From Gemmatimonas sp. (GTDB lineage: Bacteria; Gemmatimonadota; Gemmatimonadetes; Gemmatimonadales; Gemmatimonadaceae), in contig NZ_JANPLK010000044.1 of NCBI RefSeq assembly GCF_031426495.1, positions 15,451 to 79,450 of the forward strand: DNA of 64,000 bases. Reading direction: 5' to 3'. A model generated the notes under the pieces. It was not told the DNA's origin, searched no databases, and worked only from the letters and a program-made list of their open reading frames with translations. Below are positions 1-8,063 of the stretch, piece after piece. The translations under genes were made by a program, and so were the position numbers. Each line of letters opens with the position of its first letter. The stretch's first letter is position 1.

Positions 1-197
1 GCCGCGTGAATGAGCGCGCCGCCCGCGACGGCCGCATAGGCGACGGCGCCGTGTCCGGCGAAGAAGGCGATCGACTGCGTGGCAATGAGGGCCACCAGTG
101 GCCAGAGCGGGCGCCGTCCTTGCTGGGCCAGCAGTGGCGCCGCCAACAACACGAGACAGAACACCAGGGCTTCCCAAGGAGCCGAGAACGGCGTCAT
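1..197 (-). CDS. Hydrophobic membrane protein, 3' part outside window
   Basis: This is the first 65 codons of a minus-strand gene that runs off the left edge. Its ATG (195-197) overlaps the dabB stop codon in the form ATGA, so it is translationally coupled to dabB. The visible protein starts MTPFSAPWEALVF and is almost entirely hydrophobic, with two or three likely membrane segments separated by a short basic stretch (QQGRRPLW). I do not recognise the family. By position it is the fourth gene of the SulP-DabA-DabB operon, so a role in that transport system is plausible but inferred. The fragment is too short to exclude a second proton-channel-like subunit. Confidence 0.6.
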   Translation of the reverse strand, partial: MTPFSAPWEALVFCLVLLAAPLLAQQGRRPLWPLVALIATQSIAFFAGHGAVAYAAVAGGALIHA

Positions 198-1507
198 GCG
201 TCGGCACCCGAATCGATCGAGAGCGCGCGACGGAAGCGTTGGTCGGCCCGGTCGAGCAGACGCGCCATGTCCAGCATCGGCGCCAGCATGGCATCGGTGA
301 GATCATCGAGGCGCAACCGATGCAGCGACGCCGCGTAGACGCGTACGGCCAGCCTGGGCGACCGTCGCTCGAGCCAGCTCGGCCCGCGATGGGCGTGCCC
401 CAGGCGATGGCTGTCATGGATCATGTTCGGCGCCTTTAGGTACTGCCCCAGCCGTAAGAAGGCGTGACAGACGAGGTGGGCGAGTGCCAGCGTGGTCCAG
501 CCCATCCCGATCTCAGCCAGGATCAACCCGACCTGCGCCAGCGTGGCGTGAGCCAATGCCCCCTTGGCGTCGGTGTGCACGCGTACCACAGCCGCGGCAT
601 AGACCGCGGTCGAGAGTCCGACGATCACCGCCATGGTGCGCGCAATCGGTGACACGTCCAGCACCGGCCAGACGCGCAACAGCAGGAACAACCCGGCGTG
701 AATCGACACGGCGCCGTAGAACAGCGCACTCGACGGCGTGGGCCCTTCCATCGCGCGCGGCAGCCAGCCGGAGAAGGGCAGCTGCGCCGACTTGCCCATC
801 GCCGATAAGAGGAACAGCAGCGCGATCGCCGTGGACTGCATCGCGGGAAGCGCGGCCGCACTGCCTAAGGCGGAAAAGCGCGCTGATCCCAGCGCTTCGA
901 ACGTCATCACCGTCGCGATAAGCAGACCGGCGTCGGAGAACCGATACGTTGCGAAGGCGCGCAGCGAGGAGCGCACGGGTTCGTCGCGCTCGTGGAAGAA
1001 GCCAATGAAGAATGCCGACGAAATGCCGATCAGCTCCCAGCCCGCGAAAAACAGCTCCAGGGCGCCCGCCAGCGCCACGAGCTGCGTGCCGGTCGCGAAG
1101 AGGCCGAGCAGCGTAAAGAAGCGCGTGTAGCCAGGCTCTTTGTGCAGATACGTGCGCGAGAAGCGCGCCACGAGCGCGGTGAGCACCGAGGCGAACAGCG
1201 AAATGGTGGTCGAGATGCGATCGACCAGCAGCACGGCAGGAATACGAAAATCGCGGATGCGCAGCCAGTCGCCGAATTCGATGTCGCCGGTAACCGGCGC
1301 ACCGATCAGCCCCAGGTACCCCGCCAGCACCACCGCGCCGGCGCCGATCGACACGAGGAGTCCACTGTGCACCACCGTCGTCACGAACCGTTCACTCGTC
1401 GCGCGTCGCCAGAGCAGGACGCGCGTCCCGATCAGCAGCACACTGACGAGCGGGGCCAGAATCGCGAGCGCCAGCGCGATACGCACGACAAACACGGAGT
1501 CCGTCAT
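194..1507 (-). CDS. dabB: DabB-type proton-conducting membrane subunit (NuoL/MrpA-like)
   Basis: A membrane protein of 437 residues from the family of antiporter-like subunits of complex I (NuoL, NuoM, MrpA). It keeps the family landmarks: a membrane helix with FFAGWELIGISS, and the stretch GKSAQLPFSGWLPRAMEGP followed by a helix reading SSALFYGAVSIHAG. The SSALFYG variant, in place of the SALIHAAT of NuoL, is what DabB proteins carry. In known DAB systems DabB conducts cations while DabA, a carbonic-anhydrase-like protein, traps CO2 as bicarbonate. The ATG overlaps the dabA stop by four bases (ATGA), so the two should be made together. An upstream in-frame extension was rejected because it lies inside dabA. 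The protein is shorter than NuoL, as expected for DabB. Confidence 0.85.
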   Translation of the reverse strand: MTDSVFVVRIALALAILAPLVSVLLIGTRVLLWRRATSERFVTTVVHSGLLVSIGAGAVVLAGYLGLIGAPVTGDIEFGDWLRIRDFRIPAVLLVDRISTTISLFASVLTALVARFSRTYLHKEPGYTRFFTLLGLFATGTQLVALAGALELFFAGWELIGISSAFFIGFFHERDEPVRSSLRAFATYRFSDAGLLIATVMTFEALGSARFSALGSAAALPAMQSTAIALLFLLSAMGKSAQLPFSGWLPRAMEGPTPSSALFYGAVSIHAGLFLLLRVWPVLDVSPIARTMAVIVGLSTAVYAAAVVRVHTDAKGALAHATLAQVGLILAEIGMGWTTLALAHLVCHAFLRLGQYLKAPNMIHDSHRLGHAHRGPSWLERRSPRLAVRVYAASLHRLRLDDLTDAMLAPMLDMARLLDRADQRFRRALSIDSGADA

Positions 1508-4416
1508 GCCGATTGGTGGAGACGGGGACCGACCGCGGAGAGCGGCAAGGCGCTGCGTACCAACGCCGGCGGCAGATGGGCGCGACTCTGCAGGTGCCAC
1601 TCTGGTGAGCGTTCGACCACCGGCAGCAGCATGGGTTGCGGGTGGTACGGCACGAACCCGCCGTCTTGAAAGAGCGACATGGCACCCGTCTCCGGATGCA
1701 TGGCCACCAGCTGAATCCACTGCTTCGTCACCAACTCGGCCACCTCAGCCTGGCGCGAGGCGACAGTCAGCAGGGACTCCGGCGACGCATCCACGATGAG
1801 CAGCAGACGCATCGGCTCGTGGATCTCGACCATCTGCCGCGGCAGTCCGGTGCGGAGATCGCTCTGATGGCCGTTCATCACGCCGATGAGCCCCGTGACA
1901 TTGTGCGGGAGCTTTGTACCGCAGCCGAACGTCTCGTTGTCCACCGACGAGAAGTAATACTCAAGACTGATGCCGGCACCCACCGGACCGACGGCAGCGA
2001 GAATGCGCTCGAGCACTTTGTCGTTCTCGTCGACGCCAGGGTCGTAGCTCACCAGAAAGGCGCGGCGATCGAGGTGCAGTCCGCGGGTGAGATGCCGCCG
2101 ACCCACGATGCAGATGGCATTCGTGCAGTGACCATACTCAGGTCGTGGCTGCGCGAGATGCGATGAGCGCGCCTCCACATGCAACAGCGCCGCCTCTGGC
2201 GTGAGATTGAGTGGCGCGTCATCGAACCGACGGCTGCGTTCCAGCGCATCCTCGCGCCGCGCGATCTCGAGGGCACCGTACACTTCTTCGAAAGCCGGCA
2301 CCAACGTTGGGGGCAACGTCTCGAGATCGTAGTAGCGCACGCTATCGCTGGCGGTGTCGTGCAGCGCACCGACGAACCAGGTGTCGGTGGGAATGGCGAT
2401 GCCACGTCGGCGTACGCCGTCGCGGACGTCGGGACGATTCGCCATATCAGCGAAGACGCGCGCATTCGCGCCGCCGCGCCGTCCGCCACAGGCACCGCAG
2501 TCGTGCGCTGACTCGTGCGGGTTGTTCAGACTGGTCGAGCCGTGACCCAGGAACACGACGATGGGCGCGAAGTCGCGCACGAGGCCGAGGTTTGTCAGGA
2601 CGGCCGTCACCCGGTCGATCGACTCGTCCAGCGAGAAGCCGATCGGTTTGCCTCCGTCGACAATGCGCGCGCTGTCATCCACGCGGAACGCCGAAAGCCT
2701 GGTGGTGGGCACCGGCGCCAGCCGCGACACCAGCCGCTGTCCCCACTGCAATGACGAACGTGGTGCGGCCACACGAGCCAGCGTTTTCAGTCCCGACAGC
2801 GGACCAAGCAGAAAGGAGAGGCCGGCACCGCCGCTGAGCGTGCGCGAGGCCACCGCCGCGCGGCGTTCCCAGCCTAGCCAGCGATCGCGTATCCGCTGGC
2901 GCACTTCGTGTCGCTCAAGGGCGGTGTATACGGGCTGTTCATGCACTTCATGCGCGGGGGTGACCACCACGGGACAGTGGGCCGCCACCGCGTGATCGTC
3001 GAGTCCCATGTAGTCGATCGCGACGCCGAAGAAGCCCGCCGTGCCGAATGTGATGTAGCCGGCATGCTGCTCTTCGAGCGCACGACGGATCGACTCTTCG
3101 CGCTCGTCGATGCAGAACACGAACTGTCCCCGCGGCCGCTCGCCGCTAGGCGCATCGTCCGGAAGGGCGCGTCGCGCGGCGACCGCGTCAAGAATCACCG
3201 TGCGATAGGACCGCTCGTACGCCTCCTGAAAGATCTGGCGGCGCGCGATGTCGGTGCAGGCCACACACTCCGACCAGAGCGTCGAGAGGGACTGGTCGGT
3301 GAGCGCGTGCACAGCCGATGCATCGAGGCCCGCCGTGCCGGCAAGCGTACAGAGCAACGAAGCATCGAGGACGGCATCGCGCGCCGGTAACGGCGGGGAA
3401 AGCCGCCGCAACGCCGACCACGCGTGCGGGAGACCTGCGGCCTTGCACACCCGCGCGATGGCCCGATGCTCGAGCAGCAGTCGTACCGCGAGAAACTCCT
3501 CGAGCGACACGGCGGCGTCATCGGTGTGTTCTTCCGGATGGCGCTGCAGGCGTGCAAACATGCCGGTCCAGCCGGGAAGTGCGACGGCTGTGGCCAGCAA
3601 AAACGGCTCAACGGCATCGCCATCGACGCCGAGCTGCGTGAGCAGGCGGCGAATCACCGATGCCGGCGACTCGTTGCTGCTGAACACCGTACGCATGTCG
3701 TCGTCGACACCGCGACAGGCCCGCGGCGGTGACGCGCCGTCGGCGTAGCCCGCTGAGACCGCGCGGAGAAATCCCTTCTCGCGATTCGGCGCGCTGACCT
3801 GCGCCTGTCCCTGATCGAGAAAGCCCGACGACAGTCGAATCAGTTCGCCGTGTACGGCCACGTCAGTGTCGGAATGGCCGAGCGCCATCAGGATGTCCCG
3901 ATGGCGCTCGCGTTTCCGTGTATCTGTCGGTGTGAGACGCGGTCCGCGCGACACGCGTTCGATGCACGCCGCCCAGAGAGCCGGGTCGCGACTCGGCGCG
4001 GCCGTGCCCGACCGCAGGAGGTACGCGAGCGCCGGCGCGTCGTCGCTGTCGGCGTCGGTGAGTGAGAGCTGTGTCCACAGCTCGTCGCGCGACAGTCCAG
4101 GCAACACGGTGTCGTGCGCGCGTGCGCCCAGTGCACGGCCGATTTCGTGGCGCACATCCGACTCTGCCACGCGTCCCACGGCGAGCGCGGCGCGGAACTC
4201 GCGCAGGCTCAAGTACGGTCGCGCGCCGAGTACTTCGGCCCCCGCCTGCACTCCTTCGTGGAACGGGAGATGCTGAAAGGCGTGCAGCGTGTTGTGGTGA
4301 ATGAAGACCCCGATCGGTCCCTGATCGGGGAGTATACCGTGAGCCGCGGCAAGAGCGCGCGAAACTGGATCGGCCTCGTGTGCGTCGGCAGAGCCGTGAT
4401 GCGCCGAGGCCGACAT
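1504..4416 (-). CDS. dabA: DabA inorganic-carbon accumulation subunit (DUF2309)
   Basis: A 970-residue protein of the DUF2309/UPF0753 family, the carbonic-anhydrase-like half of the DAB inorganic-carbon pump. The four zinc-site residues of characterised DabA can be placed: Cys435 and Asp437 in FCIDERE, His625 in FLGHGS and Cys640 in HDCGACGG. The 15-residue distance between the last two matches the Halothiobacillus protein (His524/Cys539). An early HHNTLHAFQHLPFHEG block is also typical. It acts at the cytoplasmic face with DabB, hydrating CO2 to bicarbonate in a reaction thought to be driven by the proton or cation gradient. Its ATG lies two bases after the SulP stop codon and its stop overlaps the dabB start, giving a tight operon. 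All catalytic residues are intact, so I expect it to be active. Confidence 0.92.
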   Translation of the reverse strand: MSASAHHGSADAHEADPVSRALAAAHGILPDQGPIGVFIHHNTLHAFQHLPFHEGVQAGAEVLGARPYLSLREFRAALAVGRVAESDVRHEIGRALGARAHDTVLPGLSRDELWTQLSLTDADSDDAPALAYLLRSGTAAPSRDPALWAACIERVSRGPRLTPTDTRKRERHRDILMALGHSDTDVAVHGELIRLSSGFLDQGQAQVSAPNREKGFLRAVSAGYADGASPPRACRGVDDDMRTVFSSNESPASVIRRLLTQLGVDGDAVEPFLLATAVALPGWTGMFARLQRHPEEHTDDAAVSLEEFLAVRLLLEHRAIARVCKAAGLPHAWSALRRLSPPLPARDAVLDASLLCTLAGTAGLDASAVHALTDQSLSTLWSECVACTDIARRQIFQEAYERSYRTVILDAVAARRALPDDAPSGERPRGQFVFCIDEREESIRRALEEQHAGYITFGTAGFFGVAIDYMGLDDHAVAAHCPVVVTPAHEVHEQPVYTALERHEVRQRIRDRWLGWERRAAVASRTLSGGAGLSFLLGPLSGLKTLARVAAPRSSLQWGQRLVSRLAPVPTTRLSAFRVDDSARIVDGGKPIGFSLDESIDRVTAVLTNLGLVRDFAPIVVFLGHGSTSLNNPHESAHDCGACGGRRGGANARVFADMANRPDVRDGVRRRGIAIPTDTWFVGALHDTASDSVRYYDLETLPPTLVPAFEEVYGALEIARREDALERSRRFDDAPLNLTPEAALLHVEARSSHLAQPRPEYGHCTNAICIVGRRHLTRGLHLDRRAFLVSYDPGVDENDKVLERILAAVGPVGAGISLEYYFSSVDNETFGCGTKLPHNVTGLIGVMNGHQSDLRTGLPRQMVEIHEPMRLLLIVDASPESLLTVASRQAEVAELVTKQWIQLVAMHPETGAMSLFQDGGFVPYHPQPMLLPVVERSPEWHLQSRAHLPPALVRSALPLSAVGPRLHQSA

Positions 4417-4418
4417 GA

Positions 4419-5906
4419 TCAGTGACCGCCGCCGGCGGAGGTGTTCGAGAGATCGATGCCGCGTACCGTCACCGTGATATTGCGATGGTGCGCGTCTTCG
4501 ATGAAGGTGGCGAGCACTTCCTTCACGTCATGGTCGATATACTCGCCGGAGCCGTCGATGACGACCGATTCCCCGTCGTCCACTTCGTCGAGCGTGGTTA
4601 CGATGCCCGGCTTCGACACGAAGGTGCCGTCTCGACGGAAACGCAGCTGCCAGACGCCCGCGTCGTCCTTCTCGGCGACCACCGCGCGCTTCGAGTTCTC
4701 GTACAGTACGAAGGCGATGCCGACGAAGATGCCGAGGATCACACCCTTGAGCAGGTCGAGCGCGAGAACCGCCGCGATGGTGAGCGCGAACGGCAACAGC
4801 TGTGTCATGCCCAGCTTCACCTGGGTGGTGAAGAGCGCCGGCTTGCAGAGGTTCAGGCCGACCTGAATCAGCACGGCCGCCAGGCAGGCCAGCGGAATGC
4901 GATTCAGCAACGGACCGGCGAAGAGCACGGCACCAAGCAGCAGGAGACCGTGCACCAGCGCGGAGAACCGCTCGCGTCCTCCAGCCGCCACGTTGGCGCC
5001 GCTCCGCACGATCACGGCCGTCACGGGCAAACCACCCAGGAAGCCAGACACCGCGTTGGCAGCGCCCTGAGCCAGCAGCTCGCGATCGGGCGGGCTGTGA
5101 CGCTTGAGCGGATCAAGGCGATCGATGGCCTGCAGCGACAGCAGTGTTTCGATACTGGCGACCACGGCGATCGTGGCACCGGCGATCCACGCGGTCGGAT
5201 TCATGAACGCGGCCCACTCCGGTCGCGGCAGTGCGCTGTAGAGCGCCCCGACGCCGCCCAATGGGACATTCACGAAATGACGCGCATCGAGCGCGAAGGT
5301 GGGTGAGCCGGCGAATGCCACCGCCAGACCACTGGCCACGAGCACGACGACCAGTGCCGGCGAAATCAGCTTGAGCTTCGCGAGCGGCGTGTGCTTCCAT
5401 CCATACAGAATGGCCAGCGAGACAAGCGCAATCGTGACCGGGCCCAAGTGGTACTGCGTCAGCATCGTCGACAGCCCACCAGCGGAGCCGACCGCAACGG
5501 GCAACTGCTTGAGAATGATCGTGATGCCGATCGCGGCGAGCATGCCCTTGATGACCGACGAAGGCACCAGCGCCGCGAAGCGCCCGGCGCGTATCACCCC
5601 CAACAGAACCTGCAGCGCGCCGGCGATCATCACCGCGGTCAGGAACGGATTCACCCCTCCGAGATTCTGCACCTCCACCAGCACGATGGAAGTGAGACCG
5701 GCCGCCGGTCCCGTCACGGAGAGTGCCGAGCGACTGATCCACGGAACGACCAGACCACCAACGATGCCGGCAATCAGGCCGGAAATGGGAGGGACGCCAC
5801 AGGCGATCGCGATACCGAGGCAGAGCGGTACTGCGACGAGGAAGACAACGAATCCAGCCACGCTGTCTTCTTTGACGTGGCCGAACATGGACGGATGATG
5901 ATGCAT
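4419..5906 (-). CDS. SulP-family anion transporter with C-terminal STAS region
   Basis: A 495-residue inner-membrane transporter of the SLC26/SulP family. The N-terminal motif DSVAGFVVFLVAVPLCLGIAIA is the usual first-helix signature (residues 14-35), followed by about ten further membrane segments. The last ~60 residues (ESVVIDGSGEYIDHDV, then a short helix) look like a shortened STAS domain. SulP proteins carry sulfate, bicarbonate or other anions; bicarbonate is the attractive substrate here because dabA begins two bases downstream, but substrate cannot be read from sequence. It is the first gene of the operon. No clear Shine-Dalgarno precedes the ATG; a second Met at residue 7 is a possible alternative start. 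Confidence 0.87.
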   Translation of the reverse strand: MHHHPSMFGHVKEDSVAGFVVFLVAVPLCLGIAIACGVPPISGLIAGIVGGLVVPWISRSALSVTGPAAGLTSIVLVEVQNLGGVNPFLTAVMIAGALQVLLGVIRAGRFAALVPSSVIKGMLAAIGITIILKQLPVAVGSAGGLSTMLTQYHLGPVTIALVSLAILYGWKHTPLAKLKLISPALVVVLVASGLAVAFAGSPTFALDARHFVNVPLGGVGALYSALPRPEWAAFMNPTAWIAGATIAVVASIETLLSLQAIDRLDPLKRHSPPDRELLAQGAANAVSGFLGGLPVTAVIVRSGANVAAGGRERFSALVHGLLLLGAVLFAGPLLNRIPLACLAAVLIQVGLNLCKPALFTTQVKLGMTQLLPFALTIAAVLALDLLKGVILGIFVGIAFVLYENSKRAVVAEKDDAGVWQLRFRRDGTFVSKPGIVTTLDEVDDGESVVIDGSGEYIDHDVKEVLATFIEDAHHRNITVTVRGIDLSNTSAGGGH

Positions 5907-6107
5907 TGGCGTCGATCAGGGGCGGGGGCGTGATGCGAACGTAAAGAGAACCTACGTATCGGTCACCCCAATGCCCAGCGATTTGCTCGGACTTGGAAAA
6001 TGTGGGCCTCTCGTGCTGAAGCGTTTCGTCCCAACGTCCCACGGTTGCTCCGTTCGTCCTCTCTTCCGCACTGGCCGACGCGTCGGGGTGACGTCCGCGC
6101 CGTGTCG

Positions 6108-6794
6108 TCAGGCGATGGCCGACACGAAGCCGCCGGTCGACTCGGCAAACAGGGCGCTTGCGAGCGACGCATGGACGGTGAACACCGCGTCGAGCCGCCG
6201 GCAGCCGACCACCGTTGCCACGACATCGAACGAGCGGCCGACGATACGCACGACGCGATGTCGCGGCAGCTCGAGGCCGCTGTACACACTGATGCCATCG
6301 AGCGAGAGATCGCGCATCCGCACATCGATCGCGTCGGATTGCCAGTCGACGTGCATGATGGCCCAGTCGGACTTGCTGACGCGCGGAATGCCCCGTCGAT
6401 CCATCGGCTTTGCGCGCGGACCGGTGACGCGTACGGGCGCGAGCGGGGCGTGACAGCGCGCGCAACGCGTGTTCCGCTCGACTTGCATTGGCAGTCCGAG
6501 GTGGCACATGAGACACGCGTGGGCGGGCGGTGCAGGGCGTGCAGCGGGCGCCGCGTTGGCGGTGCCTTGCCGCCAAGCGGCGCGGGTAGCGCGATGGGCA
6601 TCGTAGGCGGCGCGCTTGGCCGGATTCGACAACACCGCGTACGCGTCGTTCAGCAGCACGGCCTCGGACTCATTGCCGCCCACATCTGGATGACGGGTGG
6701 CGATCAGCGCCCGATACGCGGCCTTGATGACTTCGGGCGGCGCATCCGGTTGCACATGCAGCAGGCGATAGTGATTGCGTCGATTGGTCGTCAT
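6108..6794 (-). CDS. J-domain / zinc-ribbon / PilZ fusion protein
   Basis: A soluble 228-residue protein with three parts. Residues 7-70 form a J-domain (HYRLLHVQPDAPPEVIKAAYR, with HPD at 35-37), the module that stimulates the ATPase of DnaK. Residues 94-114 hold two CxxC pairs (Cys94/97 and Cys111/114), a zinc ribbon. Residues 133-215 look like a PilZ domain: RxxxR at 134-138 (RGIPR) and DxSxxG at 162-167 (DLSLDG), the residues that bind cyclic di-GMP. It starts six bases after the old-yellow-enzyme gene and probably shares its transcript. One can infer a chaperone cofactor controlled by c-di-GMP; this is not established. I know of no characterised protein with this architecture. Confidence 0.8.
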   Translation of the reverse strand: MTTNRRNHYRLLHVQPDAPPEVIKAAYRALIATRHPDVGGNESEAVLLNDAYAVLSNPAKRAAYDAHRATRAAWRQGTANAAPAARPAPPAHACLMCHLGLPMQVERNTRCARCHAPLAPVRVTGPRAKPMDRRGIPRVSKSDWAIMHVDWQSDAIDVRMRDLSLDGISVYSGLELPRHRVVRIVGRSFDVVATVVGCRRLDAVFTVHASLASALFAESTGGFVSAIA

Positions 6795-6800
6795 GGTGGT

Positions 6801-7874
6801 CTATCGGGGCCGCGCGCGCTCGTACTGCGGCGGCCAGGTGATGCTGGCGCCGAGTGCGTGGGCGGCGAGCAGCGGCCAACGCGGATTGCGGAGCAGTTCA
6901 CGAGCGAGGAACACCATATCGGCACTGCCGTCCGCGACGATCTGTTCGGCTTGGGTCGCGTCGGTGATCAATCCCACTGCGGCCGTGGGCAGTTTGGATT
7001 CCGCGCGGATGCGCCGTGCGAACGGGACCTGGTAGCCGGGCCCGATCGTAATCTGCTGGTGTGCGGCGAGGCCGCCGGATGAACAGTCGAGCAGGTCGAC
7101 ACCGCGGGCGTGCAGCTGCGTGGCAAGCTGTACGGATTCCTCGACGTTCCAGCCGCCCTCGGCCCAGTCGGTGGCGGAGATGCGCACGATCAGGGGCAGC
7201 TCGTCGGGCCATACCGCACGCACCGCATCGGTCACTTCGAGCGTGAGGCGAATGCGGTTCTCGAACGATCCACCGTAGTGGTCGGTGCGCGTGTTGGCGA
7301 TCGGGGACAGGAACTCGTGCAGCAGATAGCCGTGCGCGGCGTGTAGTTCGATGATCTGAAACCCGGCCTCGAAGGCTCGCCGCGCGGCCGCGCGAAAAGA
7401 GGCAATCACGTGCGCAATGCCCTCGAGTGAGAGCTCGTGCGGCGACGGATAATTGGGCGCGAACGGCACCGCGCTGGGAGCCATGACGTTGTCCCATCCA
7501 CCCTCTGCCACCGCCACCGCGCCACCCGGCTGCTCCCACGGGCGACGGGTGCTGGCCTTTCGCCCGGCGTGCGCGAGCTGAATGCCCATCACGGTGCCCT
7601 GCGCGCGGCAGAAGTCGGTAATGCGCCGCAGCATCGGGATGTGCGCGTCATCCCAGATGCCCAGATCCTGTGGACTGATGCGCCCTTCGGGCGTGACCGC
7701 TGCCGCTTCGGTGATCACGAGTCCGGCGCCTCCGGTGGCAAACGCACCGAGGTGAACGAGATGCCAGTCGGTAGCGAAGCCGTTGTCGCTGGAATACTGG
7801 CACATCGGCGACACGCCGACGCGATTGCGTAACGTGAGCGAGCGGAGCGTGAGCGGGGAGAAGAGAGCGGACAT
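6801..7874 (-). CDS. Old-yellow-enzyme-family NADPH:flavin ene-reductase (YqjM/NamA class)
   Basis: A 357-residue FMN-binding TIM-barrel enzyme of the old yellow enzyme family, most like Bacillus YqjM (NamA). Family landmarks are Cys25 and Tyr27 in SPMCQYSS (equivalent to YqjM Cys26/Tyr28), QLAHAGRKAS at about 99-108, and the substrate-anion-binding pair His178/His181 in ELHAAHGYLLHEFLSP. Such enzymes reduce the C=C bond of enones, maleimides and nitro compounds with NADPH, and often help in detoxification. The gene is divergent from the amidohydrolase at 8064 and lies upstream of the J-domain gene. There is no Shine-Dalgarno; instead TAGCTT lies six bases before the ATG, pointing to a leaderless mRNA. 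Confidence 0.9.
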   Translation of the reverse strand: MSALFSPLTLRSLTLRNRVGVSPMCQYSSDNGFATDWHLVHLGAFATGGAGLVITEAAAVTPEGRISPQDLGIWDDAHIPMLRRITDFCRAQGTVMGIQLAHAGRKASTRRPWEQPGGAVAVAEGGWDNVMAPSAVPFAPNYPSPHELSLEGIAHVIASFRAAARRAFEAGFQIIELHAAHGYLLHEFLSPIANTRTDHYGGSFENRIRLTLEVTDAVRAVWPDELPLIVRISATDWAEGGWNVEESVQLATQLHARGVDLLDCSSGGLAAHQQITIGPGYQVPFARRIRAESKLPTAAVGLITDATQAEQIVADGSADMVFLARELLRNPRWPLLAAHALGASITWPPQYERARPR

Positions 7875-7880
7875 GCGTGG

Positions 7881-7886
7881 AAGCTA
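7881..7886 (-). promoter_or_regulatory. Putative -10 element of a leaderless transcript (old yellow enzyme gene)
   Basis: TAGCTT on the minus strand ends six bases before the ATG at 7874. A transcript starting at the usual distance from a -10 box would begin at or next to the A of the ATG. No gene lies upstream on this strand, and no -35 match is obvious. The same string TAGCTTCCA followed by any base and GCATG occurs in front of the Rieske gene. Confidence 0.5.
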
Positions 7887-8063
7887 GAGAGAGCGGTACG
7901 CGACTCGAGAACATAATGTGCTCGCCACGGCGCCAGCGAGTATCGCCGGGCTGCGGCGTAGCCGTAGCGGAGGATTTCACGCCGCAGCATACTGGCAAGG
8001 ACGGCGTGTCCGAGCCTTCGTGACCACGCCGCGGTGCTGCCCAGCCCTCCCACCCCACAGGCC

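Noticed and set aside
194..1507. Complex I (NuoL) gene
   Set aside because: The protein is shorter than NuoL, carries the SSALFYG variant and is coupled to dabA; no other nuo genes are present.
5113..6576. Open minus-strand frame of 487 codons across the start of the SulP gene
   Set aside because: It is a shifted frame through sulP and the J-domain gene, with Arg-rich composition and no domain.
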